From Tessaracoccus palaemonis (lineage in GTDB: Bacteria > Actinomycetota > Actinomycetes > Propionibacteriales > Propionibacteriaceae), in NCBI RefSeq assembly GCF_019316905.1, contig NZ_CP079216.1, forward strand, positions 992,001 through 1,056,000: 64,000 nt of DNA, written 5' to 3'. The translations under genes and the position numbers were made by a program. This document shows, piece after piece, positions 26,703-33,231 of this stretch. Positions within the stretch are counted from its first letter, which is position 1. Each line of letters opens with the position of its first letter. The notes beneath the pieces are model-generated. The model was given only the letters and a program-made list of their open reading frames with translations, was not told the origin of the DNA and ran no database searches.

Positions 26703-27266
26703 CTAATCCTGATGGGCCGACAGTCGCACGTGCATGCGTGCGCCCTCGTCGTTGAAGATGCTGATCACCTGCGCCGGCCTGTTCCCGGCCGCCGACGCCG
26801 CGTGCGGGATGCGCGTGTCGTACTCCGCCGCCTCGCCGCGGGTGAGGATGAGGTCCTGGTCGCCGAGGCGCAGGCGGAGCCGTCCCGACAGCACGTAGAT
26901 CCACTCGGAGCCCTCGTGCGTGCGGAGTTCCGGCAGTTCCCCGTCGGGTGGGAAGGTGATCTTGTAGGTGTGGACGGCCGACGACTCCGGGGACAACGGC
27001 ACGATGAGCACGCCGTCGCGGCGGATAACGGGTCGTCGGACGCGGGGGTCGGGGGTGTCCTGGGCGATGAGGTCGTCGACCTTGATGCCGAGCTGTCGGG
27101 TGATGGGGATCAGCAACTCGAGGCTGGCCTGGCGTTTCCCTGATTCGAGCCTCGAGAGCGTGCTCGCCGAGACCCCCGACCTGTCCGCCAGGTCGTCCAG
27201 GGTCCAGCCCCGCGACTTCCGCACGGAGCGTAGCCGTGTGCCGACGTGTGCGAGTTCCTCCAGCAT
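26703..27266 (-). CDS. XRE-type HTH regulator with cupin domain
   Basis: The 187-residue product has an N-terminal Cro/C1 HTH (about residues 6-62: RLRSVRKSRGWTLDDLADRSGVSASTLSRLESGKR region) and a C-terminal cupin barrel (about 110-180) with THEGSEWIYVLSGRLRLRLGDQDL and IPHAA. ATG 27266 is supported by AAGGAG 7 nt upstream; a longer frame from 27305 would overlap a palindrome. Family members sense small metabolites through the cupin and often control an adjacent amino-acid or transporter gene. Divergent from a 49-residue ORF. Confidence 0.9.
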   Translation of the reverse strand: MLEELAHVGTRLRSVRKSRGWTLDDLADRSGVSASTLSRLESGKRQASLELLIPITRQLGIKVDDLIAQDTPDPRVRRPVIRRDGVLIVPLSPESSAVHTYKITFPPDGELPELRTHEGSEWIYVLSGRLRLRLGDQDLILTRGEAAEYDTRIPHAASAAGNRPAQVISIFNDEGARMHVRLSAHQD

Positions 27267-27290
27267 CGTGGATCTCCTTCCGTCGCCGTC

Positions 27291-27337
27291 TTGCCGGTTC
27301 GGCAAGTTTCTTTGCGATTCTACTCCGCTCGGCGGAG
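27291..27337. promoter_or_regulatory. Two palindromes in the XRE-cupin divergent spacer
   Basis: TTGCCG-GTT-CGGCAA (27291-27305) and CTCCGC-TCG-GCGGAG (27323-27337) lie in the 80-nt spacer between the regulator and the divergent small ORF. The first is a plausible binding site for the regulator, hence autoregulation; this is inference. Confidence 0.45.
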
Positions 27338-27346
27338 CATGGAGAC

Positions 27347-27496
27347 ATGAGTGCAGTGAACACGGAGAAGACGACGGAAGCCCCAGCCCCCGCGGATGAG
27401 GAGTGGTTCACCGCGGAGGCCGAGGCTGCGAACTGCAGGCGCCTGTTCGGTGACCGCGCGTACGGTCTCGACGGCGGCTTCGTGGTGGGTCGCTGA
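27347..27496 (+). CDS. Small hypothetical protein (49 aa)
   Basis: Starts MSAVNTEKTTEAPAP and ends DRAYGLDGGFVVGR. GGAG elements lie just upstream of ATG 27347. It is acidic, without membrane segment, and I do not recognise a family. The divergent position relative to the XRE-cupin regulator and shared palindromes suggest it may be the regulated gene. The end touches the convergent yigZ-like gene. Confidence 0.45.
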   Translation: MSAVNTEKTTEAPAPADEEWFTAEAEAANCRRLFGDRAYGLDGGFVVGR

Positions 27497-27497
27497 C

Positions 27498-28151
27498 TCA
27501 GCCGACCCAGCGGGAGCCGGTCTCCTCGGCGGTCAGGGCCCCCGCGGACAGCGTGGCCAGCGCGACGCGCAGCTCGTCGACGGATCCGGCGGGCACGGCC
27601 ACACTGATGTGCGCGCGGTCCGTCCAGTCGACCGAGTCGACGGTGACGGGAGCCCCGGAGGGCAGCGTCAGGCCGCGCAGCTGGTCCTCGACCTGACCCG
27701 CGGAGGCGAAGTCTGCGTCGATCCGCAGCAGCGTGGACAGGTGGACCGTTCGGGTGCCCGCCGCCTCGACGGCCTGCGCGACGGCGTCCGTGTACGCCCG
27801 CACCAGGCCGCCCGCGCCAAGCTTGATGCCGCCGAAGTAGCGCGTGACGACCGCGACGACGTCCGTCAGCCCGACCCGGTTCAGGGCCGTCAGCATCGGC
27901 ACACCGGCGGTGCCGGCGGGCTCGCCGTCGTCCGAACTGTGGGCCGTGCGCCCGTCCGGGCCCAGCACGAAGGCGGAGCAGTGGTGGCGGGCGTCGAAGT
28001 AGGTGGACCGCCGCCCTTCGATGACGGCGCGCGCGTCCTCCTCGGAGATGACGCGCCGCATATGCGTCAGGAACCGGGACCGCCTGATCTCCAGCTCGAC
28101 GTCCACCCCGCCTCCCGGGGCGGCATCGATGGTGAGGTAGGAGTCAGACAC
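27498..28151 (-). CDS. YigZ/IMPACT-family protein
   Basis: A 217-residue protein of the IMPACT family: EIRRSRFLTHMRRV, the signature DARHHCSAFVLG, SSDDGEPAGTAGVPML, and VTRYFGGIKLGAGGLVRAY are all present in the N-terminal UPF0029 domain, with a ferredoxin-like C-terminal domain (DUF1949-type). Its role in bacteria is not settled; links to translation regulation and a peptidase-like fold have been proposed for relatives. Its start overlaps the bcp stop by 8 nt, so the two are coupled. Confidence 0.9.
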   Translation of the reverse strand: MSDSYLTIDAAPGGGVDVELEIRRSRFLTHMRRVISEEDARAVIEGRRSTYFDARHHCSAFVLGPDGRTAHSSDDGEPAGTAGVPMLTALNRVGLTDVVAVVTRYFGGIKLGAGGLVRAYTDAVAQAVEAAGTRTVHLSTLLRIDADFASAGQVEDQLRGLTLPSGAPVTVDSVDWTDRAHISVAVPAGSVDELRVALATLSAGALTAEETGSRWVG

Positions 28152-28623
28152 CGAGCTCGCGGCGGAGCTTGGCCACGTGGCCGGTGGCCTTCACGTTGTA
28201 CTGCGCCACCTTGACGACGCCCTTGCCGTCGGCGTCGACCTCGATCACGAACGTCGAGCGCAGCACGCCGACGATCTCCTTGCCGTACAGCTTGCGGGGG
28301 CCCCAGGCGCCGTAGGCGTTCAGTACGGTCGTCTCGGGGTCGGCCAGCAGCGTGAAGCCGAGGTTGGAGCGTTCGGCGAACTTCGCCAGCTTGTCCACGG
28401 GGTCGGGGGAGCACCCGAGCACGCGGTAGCCGGCATCCGTGAAGGAGCCGAGGCTCTCGGAGAAGTCGACGGCCTGCGTCGTGCAGCCAGGCGTCATCGC
28501 GGCCGGGTAGAAGTAGAGGATGACCGTCTCGCCGGCGAAATCGGAGAGGGAGACGTCGTTGCCGTCCTGGTCGGGCAGCGTGAACTCGGGGGCCGGGGTG
28601 CCGGCCGTCAGTCGTGCGGTCAT
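28144..28623 (-). CDS. bcp: Peroxiredoxin, Bcp/PrxQ type
   Basis: A 159-residue thiol peroxidase reducing H2O2 and organic peroxides. PAPEFTLPDQDGNDVSLSDF and the active-site YFYPAAMTPGCTTQAVDF with the peroxidatic Cys are clear. The usual resolving Cys five residues on (CxxxxC) is Val here, so it works as a 1-Cys or atypical enzyme with another thiol (GCSPD is a candidate). TACACT at 28631-28636 (minus strand) lies 7 nt before ATG 28623. Confidence 0.93.
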   Translation of the reverse strand: MTARLTAGTPAPEFTLPDQDGNDVSLSDFAGETVILYFYPAAMTPGCTTQAVDFSESLGSFTDAGYRVLGCSPDPVDKLAKFAERSNLGFTLLADPETTVLNAYGAWGPRKLYGKEIVGVLRSTFVIEVDADGKGVVKVAQYNVKATGHVAKLRRELGV

Positions 28624-28630
28624 GGCGGCA

Positions 28631-28636
28631 AGTGTA
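28631..28636 (-). promoter_or_regulatory. -10 box of bcp
   Basis: TACACT on the minus strand, 7 nt before the ATG; leaderless arrangement. Confidence 0.45.
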
Positions 28637-28691
28637 TCGACTCGCGGCGGGGTCGTCGGCACGTTTGGTGGCGCTGCGGCTGGCCCGTGAC

Positions 28692-28719
28692 TATAGGCTG
28701 GGGGCAGACCCTCAAGGAG
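28692..28719 (+). promoter_or_regulatory. -10 box and RBS of the DUF3618 gene
   Basis: TATAGG (28692-28697) followed by AAGGAG (28714-28719), 7 nt before ATG 28727. One of the leadered transcripts in the window. Confidence 0.5.
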
Positions 28720-28726
28720 TACGCAC

Positions 28727-29053
28727 ATGGCCAATCCGAACGTGCAGCAGCTGCGCGCCGACCTCGCCGCCAATCGGGCCCGCCTCGTCGGCGCGACCAA
28801 CGAGGTGGCGGAGGCCATCAAGCCGCAGAACATCGCCAGGGAATCAGTGGCCCAGGTCAAGCAGTTCGCCAAGGCCGAGTTCGACACGGCCACCTCCTCG
28901 CTGCGCGACGAGCGGGGGCAGTGGAACTACGAGAAGCTGCTGGTCGTGGGGGGCGCCGTGGTCGGCGCTGTCGTGTTCTTCGCGACGCTCAACTCCGTCG
29001 CGAAGCGCCGCGCCGTCTCCGTTGCGGCCCGCAGGGCGGCGATCGAGAGGTGA
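28727..29053 (+). CDS. DUF3618 membrane-associated protein
   Basis: A 108-residue actinobacterial protein. The N-terminus has the DUF3618 pattern (QQLRADLAANRARLVGATNEVAEAIKP), a long amphipathic helix, then one hydrophobic segment around residues 72-88 (VVGGAVVGAVVFFATL) and a basic C-terminal tail (AKRRAVSVAARRAAIER). Probably a single-pass inner-membrane protein with a cytosolic coiled N-terminus. Function unknown; its stop overlaps the GTG of the GroES-like gene by 4 nt. Confidence 0.8.
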   Translation: MANPNVQQLRADLAANRARLVGATNEVAEAIKPQNIARESVAQVKQFAKAEFDTATSSLRDERGQWNYEKLLVVGGAVVGAVVFFATLNSVAKRRAVSVAARRAAIER

Positions 29054-29373
29054 TCGACGCACCCCTGGCCATCCGCATGCTGAATGACCGGGTGTTGGTC
29101 GACCCCGACACGGGGGCCGCGGAGCGACGCTCCGGAGGCGGCATCCTCATCCCCGCCACGGTGCAGATGGGTCGCAAGCTCACCTGGGCCAAGGTCGTCG
29201 CCGTCGGACCCAACGTCCGGTCCGTCGAGGTCGACGACCGCGTCCTGTTCGACCCGGAGGAGCGCGCGGAGGTCGAGCTCCAGTCCCGCACCTACGTCCT
29301 GCTCCGCGAGCGGGACATGCACGCCGTCGCCTCCGAGGGTGCCGTCGACGGCGGGACCGGGCTGTACCTCTAG
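29050..29373 (+). CDS. GroES/Cpn10-like protein
   Basis: A 107-residue protein with the Cpn10 beta-barrel pattern: IRMLNDRVLVDPD, a mobile-loop-like AERRSGGGILIPATVQMGRK, AKVVAVGPNVRSVEVDDRVLF and YVLLRERDMHAVA. Longer than the typical start would allow if ATG 29077 were used, so GTG 29050, coupled to the DUF3618 stop, is preferred. No groEL lies nearby, so it is probably an accessory paralogue, not the main GroES. Confidence 0.82.
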   Translation: MIDAPLAIRMLNDRVLVDPDTGAAERRSGGGILIPATVQMGRKLTWAKVVAVGPNVRSVEVDDRVLFDPEERAEVELQSRTYVLLRERDMHAVASEGAVDGGTGLYL

Positions 29374-29377
29374 CCGC

Positions 29378-30136
29378 TCAGATGCCGATGCCGTCGAGGA
29401 AGTCGCCGACGGCCTCGGCGATGGCGGCCTCCGCGTCGGCGCGCGACACCGTCGGGACGCCGTCGCCGGACTGGGGCCCGTAGCGGCCGAAGAAGCTGTG
29501 CACCGATCCCGTCACCTCGACGAAGCTGGCCGACGACGGCAGGGAGTCAGCCGCCCCGAGCACGGTGTCGAGGTCGGCGACCTCGTCGTGCTCCCCGTAG
29601 AGCGAGAGGACTGGCAGCGTCGTCGAGCTGAGGTCGTCGTCGGGCGGATAGGCGGCCAGCAGCACCAGCCCCGCGAGTGCCTCGGGGTTCTCCGCCGCGT
29701 ACGAGGCGGCCATGGCTCCGCCGAGCGAGTGCCCACCGATCACGACGGGCAGGTCGCCCGCCAGCTCGTCGGAGACCTGCGTCGCGCGGTCCTTGCCGAG
29801 CACCGCGAGGTCGAACGGCATCTCCGGGATGAGCGTCCGCACGCCGCGCGAGGCCAGCGCGTGGCCGAGCCACTCGTAGGCCTGCGGGCGTACCAGCCCG
29901 CCGGGGTAGAGGATCAGCGCGACACGCGCCTCCACGTCGGCGGGCTCGATCACCAGCACCTTCCCGCAGGCGTCGACCATCGACACCGACACCTCCGCCT
30001 CGTCGGCGGCGACCACCACGGCGTCCTGCCCGACCATCAGCGGCTCGCGGTTGAGGATGGGCCACGCCCAGCCGATGCCGAACCCGATCAACGCGCCGAC
30101 GATCAGCAGGGACACCACTTTCAGGAAGCGCTTCAT
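29378..30136 (-). CDS. Membrane-anchored alpha/beta hydrolase
   Basis: The 252-residue product starts MKRFLKVVSLLIVGALIGFGIGWAW, an uncleaved signal anchor placing the domain outside the membrane. The hydrolase part has the nucleophile elbow GGHSLGG (Ser), an acidic residue in LYGEHDEVAD and a terminal VHSFFG His, a complete Ser-Asp-His set resembling dienelactone/chlorophyllase-like alpha/beta hydrolases. ATG 30136 is the start that opens the hydrophobic anchor. Substrate unknown. Confidence 0.85.
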   Translation of the reverse strand: MKRFLKVVSLLIVGALIGFGIGWAWPILNREPLMVGQDAVVVAADEAEVSVSMVDACGKVLVIEPADVEARVALILYPGGLVRPQAYEWLGHALASRGVRTLIPEMPFDLAVLGKDRATQVSDELAGDLPVVIGGHSLGGAMAASYAAENPEALAGLVLLAAYPPDDDLSSTTLPVLSLYGEHDEVADLDTVLGAADSLPSSASFVEVTGSVHSFFGRYGPQSGDGVPTVSRADAEAAIAEAVGDFLDGIGI

Positions 30137-30204
30137 GGGCGGAAGTATGCCGCGTCTCCGGCCCCGACCGCCCCACACCGGGTTCCGGAAAGTAGGGTCC
30201 AGGG

Positions 30205-30396
30205 ATGGATCGTTGTCCGGGATGTGGGTCGTGGTTGCACCAGGGCGAGGCGTGCTTCGAGTGTGAGGTGGTCGCCGCGCAGCGCTGCGTGTGCCCCAAC
30301 GCCGACGACGACTGCTGGGGCCGCTGCGAGAACGCCGCCGGATGCGTGTCGATCTTCATGGGTGCCACGACGTCGACCCACTCGGCAGCCGTGTGA
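30205..30396 (+). CDS. Small cysteine-rich protein, possible zinc ribbon (63 aa)
   Basis: Starts MDRCPGCGSWLHQGEACFECE and contains CPGCG, CFEC, CVCPN, CWGRC and one further Cys, enough for two zinc sites. The frame sits between divergent/convergent well-supported genes with no overlap. No family recognised beyond the zinc-ribbon look; no strong ribosome binding site. Could be a real small metal protein. Confidence 0.45.
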   Translation: MDRCPGCGSWLHQGEACFECEVVAAQRCVCPNADDDCWGRCENAAGCVSIFMGATTSTHSAAV

Positions 30397-30405
30397 CCTG
30401 CCCGG

Positions 30406-30478
30406 CGCCCCAGACAGGACTCGAACCTGTAACCGACGGATTAGAAGGCCGTTGCGCTATCCATTGCGCCACTGGGGC
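30406..30478 (-). tRNA. tRNA-Arg (anticodon UCU)
   Basis: Read on the minus strand: acceptor GCCCCAG pairs with CTGGGGC, D-arm GCGCAATGGATAGCGC, anticodon loop CTTCTAA giving UCU, T-arm with GGTTCGAGTCC. 73 nt, CCA not encoded. It faces away from orn. Confidence 0.94.
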
Positions 30479-30526
30479 TGGCGCGGCTCAGTCTAGCCTC
30501 AGTCGCGCGGCTGCCCCGCGCGGACG

Positions 30527-30532
30527 TATCTT
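30527..30532 (+). promoter_or_regulatory. -10 box of orn
   Basis: TATCTT, 6 nt before ATG 30539; leaderless arrangement. Confidence 0.45.
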
Positions 30533-30538
30533 GTAGCC

Positions 30539-31177
30539 ATGAGTGAAAAGCTGGTGTGGATCGACTGCGAGATGACCGGGCTGGATCTGGTCAACGACGC
30601 GTTGATCGAGGTCGCGGTGCTCGTGACCGACGGTGAACTGAACCTGCTCGGCGACGGCGTCGATGTTCTGATCAGGCCGACCGACGAGGCCCTCGAGCAG
30701 ATGGGCGACTTCGTCCGCACCATGCACACCAAGTCCGGCCTCCTCGAGGACCTCAAGGACGGCGTCACCATGGAGGAGGCCACCGCCCAGGTGATGGCCT
30801 ACATCAAGACCTTCGTGCCCGCCCCGAAGCGGGCCCCGCTGGCCGGCAACACCATCGGCACCGACCGCACCTTCCTCGCCCGCGACATGCCCGAGCTGGA
30901 GGAGTGGATGCACTACCGCAACGTCGACGTGTCCTCCATCAAGGAGCTCGCCCGCCGCTGGTATCCGAAGGTCACGCACCTCGCCCCGGCCAAGACCGGC
31001 AACCACCGCGCGCTGGCCGACATCCAGGAGTCGATCGAGGAGCTGCGCTACTACCGCGAGGCGCTGTTCGTGCCGGAGCCCGGCCCCACGGGCGACGAGC
31101 TGCGCGCCATCGCCGCGAAGCACCGCGGGGCACTGACCGGGAACACGGGCGAGGCGGAGGTCGCGAAGGAGGCCTGA
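30539..31177 (+). CDS. orn: Oligoribonuclease
   Basis: A 212-residue DEDD-family 3'-5' exoribonuclease that degrades 2-5 nt RNA fragments and, in many bacteria, pGpG. VWIDCEMTGLD supplies the first Asp-Glu pair, PLAGNTIGTDRTFLARDMP the central Asp region, and GNHRALADIQESI the His-Asp of the DEDDh set. The tail after residue 185 is Ala/Gly/Glu-rich. Just downstream lies tRNA-His. Confidence 0.96.
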   Translation: MSEKLVWIDCEMTGLDLVNDALIEVAVLVTDGELNLLGDGVDVLIRPTDEALEQMGDFVRTMHTKSGLLEDLKDGVTMEEATAQVMAYIKTFVPAPKRAPLAGNTIGTDRTFLARDMPELEEWMHYRNVDVSSIKELARRWYPKVTHLAPAKTGNHRALADIQESIEELRYYREALFVPEPGPTGDELRAIAAKHRGALTGNTGEAEVAKEA

Positions 31178-31250
31178 CCGCCCCTCGATTTCCCAGCCCC
31201 CGCCAGGGTGCGCTATTGTTTCCCAGTCGCCTGACGCTGTCGGGCAGCAT

Positions 31251-31324
31251 GGTGGGTATAGCTCAGGTGGTAGAGCACCTGGTTGTGGTCCAGGATGTCG
31301 CGGGTTCAAATCCCGTTACTCACC
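31251..31324 (+). tRNA. tRNA-His (anticodon GUG)
   Basis: GTGGGTA (31252-31258) pairs with TACTCAC (31317-31323, one wobble), with G-1 at 31251 opposite C73 at 31324 as expected for tRNA-His. Anticodon arm CCTGG-TTGTGGT-CCAGG gives GUG. The defence-type island starts at its 3' end, and the stop codon of the recombinase remnant lies within the acceptor stem. Confidence 0.95.
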
Positions 31325-31565
31325 CTGATGTGGCGAGGTTCAAACCCTTGACCGGAGGAACCGCTCCGGTTCTGGTCTGAACCTCGTCACTTTTCTGTGT
31401 CTCGGCAGCCCAGTTCAGGGCATTCGCCTGAACCTCAGGATCGCACAGCGCGTCGTAGGGCCGCTGGTAGGTGACGCGAGGGTCGCCGTCGTCATCGACA
31501 TAGATCGCGGTGAAGAACGCCTGGTTGCAGAGCCGGCGGTTCGCATCGTCGCAGCGTCGGTAAGG
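31320..31565 (-). pseudogene. Serine-recombinase C-terminal remnant
   Basis: The frame reads DDANRRLCNQAFFTAIYVDDDGDPRVTYQRPYDALCDPEVQANALNWAAE and runs to a TGA at 31322-31320, inside the tRNA-His acceptor stem. This closely resembles the C-terminus of large serine recombinases/integrases. Upstream of about 31565 the frame loses any family character and soon meets the Argonaute 3' end, so the catalytic domain is gone. It marks the left edge of the island. Confidence 0.65.
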
Positions 31566-31782
31566 TCGAGCGTCACAGCCTGTTCCACTCCAAGCTCGGA
31601 CGTCAGCGCGAGGATCTGACTGCTCCTCGTCGGCTTCGTCGGATACGGAACTCAGGCCCGAAGTGAGTATCTGACTAACGGTGGGCAATCTGATCGTGGC
31701 AGCTCGTCGGGACTGAAGAGTAGGCCGCTGGCGACGCTCAGGCGGCAGCTGCTCGGCATCTCGCCGGTCAGTTCGGGCTGCC
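31566..31782. other. Spacer between recombinase remnant and Argonaute
   Basis: About 217 nt with no recognisable gene. An open frame exists on the minus strand, continuous with the recombinase remnant, but its sequence (Arg/Thr/Ala-rich) shows no family pattern. Confidence 0.4.
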
Positions 31783-33231
31783 TCACATGTAGTAGGCGTA
31801 ACTGCCCTGCGGGGTGCTATTACCGCCGAGGTGACGCAGAATGTCGCCGACGCGGTTCGCGGTGCGTAGAGTGATTGGGTCGGCACCATCAAGGTTGGTG
31901 GCGTTCCAGTTCATCTTCGTCAGGGCGAGGATCTCAGAGGCCAGGGTCTCCGGGCTCGACTCGGTGGAGTGGAGCCGAATCCCGATCGGCTTGGGGATGT
32001 AGGGGCCATTGTAGACCTTGTAAAACGGCGTGGAGCCCTTGGTGTAGAGGACATGCCGTTTGTCGTCGAGGGAGAGCAGGCTGCCCCGGAGCGGCGGCTG
32101 CTCGCCGCGCCGGAAGAGTCGAGCGCTGTCCGAGCGAGTGATCCACACCAGTTCGAGGGCCGGGATATCGTGCTCGTCGGCGGCGCCATAGAATCCGGCC
32201 GCCTCCTGCGGGGTGAACGAGGACGTCTTGTGCAGGACCAACCGTGCGGGATTCTGGCTGTGTTCGATCCGGTAGCGCTTCAATGCCTCACTGAGTAGTT
32301 CATGGGCATCTTCCTCGGACAGGTGCGGCTGTTTGTCCTCGTGCGAGACCTGAGCGGGTGCCCCGCGGACGATCACGCCATCGCCGAGTTGGTTGAAGAT
32401 CTGGGCCACGCTGGTCTCCAATCGGTTCTGGTCACTGCCGCGGTAGAAGGAGACGCCGACGTAGCAACTTGCCTTGCTGCCCGAGGATCGGGGCAGACGC
32501 CACGGCACGCCTCCGGCCTTGTAGTAGAGCGCCGTGTGCAGATTCCACGCCCTGGTGGCCTCGTCCTGCTTGGCTCGAACCTGGGATTGCTTCGGTTCTC
32601 TGAAGCCGGGATCCCAAGTTGAACGGCGAATGATCTGGGTGGGCTGTCGGAAGCGGAGCGCAGCAGCCTTAAGCAGCGAGTGGAAGTCACCCTGCCCGAC
32701 CGGCAGCGGACCCGATGGTTCGCCATTTGCGCCGTCAGCGGTGGGGCGACGTGACGGAAGGGATCCGGTGTCAATGAGATTGTCCGGGCGACAGACCAGG
32801 ACCACGTCGCAGGTGCGTTCCTCATCAAGGACTACGAGTTCGCGTACGTAGAGGTCCACAGCTTTCCTGGTCGCGGTCAGTGGGTTGGTACCGTCGAGCG
32901 CGTCCAGATCGCGCTTACGGATCGCACGCTCAAATCGCGGGTTGGTCTCGATGACCGAGTGAAAGGTGCGTTCGGCGCTGAAGCCGGGAAAGGGCAGGTA
33001 GAGGGCGCCGAGCGGGCTCTGCTTCGCGGCGATCTCGCTGCGGCACTTGTCGAGCCATCGCCTGGTCCCATCGATGGACTCTTGGGTGCCGACGATGCCG
33101 ATCCTGATCACCGCGACGGGCGAATCGAGCAGGTCGGCGGGTCCGAAGAAGTCGATGCCGTGACGCGGGTCGGTGTGCCGGCCGCCGTAGGCGAACTCCA
33201 GGACCGGCTCGTCGAGAACGGTTACCTTCAT
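31783..33231 (-). CDS. Short prokaryotic Argonaute (MID-PIWI, catalytically inactive)
   Basis: A 482-residue protein with the size and order of a short pAgo: MID-like region about 120-245, PIWI domain about 250-482 (CYVGVSFYRG 256-265, ARLVLHKTSSFTPQEAAGF 329-347, LVWI, KPIGIRLHS, SEILALTKMNWN, terminal SYAYYM). No N or PAZ domain. The PIWI tetrad is lost: the first-Asp position reads VGVSF, and the site of the usual RDG reads HKTSS. It is therefore a guide-binding sensor, not a slicer. Its ATG overlaps the stop of the DUF4365-APAZ gene by 4 nt, so the two products form the short-pAgo/APAZ heterodimer. Confidence 0.88.
   Translation of the reverse strand: MKVTVLDEPVLEFAYGGRHTDPRHGIDFFGPADLLDSPVAVIRIGIVGTQESIDGTRRWLDKCRSEIAAKQSPLGALYLPFPGFSAERTFHSVIETNPRFERAIRKRDLDALDGTNPLTATRKAVDLYVRELVVLDEERTCDVVLVCRPDNLIDTGSLPSRRPTADGANGEPSGPLPVGQGDFHSLLKAAALRFRQPTQIIRRSTWDPGFREPKQSQVRAKQDEATRAWNLHTALYYKAGGVPWRLPRSSGSKASCYVGVSFYRGSDQNRLETSVAQIFNQLGDGVIVRGAPAQVSHEDKQPHLSEEDAHELLSEALKRYRIEHSQNPARLVLHKTSSFTPQEAAGFYGAADEHDIPALELVWITRSDSARLFRRGEQPPLRGSLLSLDDKRHVLYTKGSTPFYKVYNGPYIPKPIGIRLHSTESSPETLASEILALTKMNWNATNLDGADPITLRTANRVGDILRHLGGNSTPQGSYAYYM

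Noticed and set aside
31566-31892. Full-length protein for the recombinase-like frame
   Set aside because: Beyond about 31565 the frame overlaps the Argonaute 3' end and has no recombinase character; only the C-terminal piece is recognisable.
31783-33231. Argonaute with active slicer site
   Set aside because: PIWI positions expected to be Asp read VGVSF and HKTSS, and no N/PAZ region exists; it fits an inactive short pAgo.
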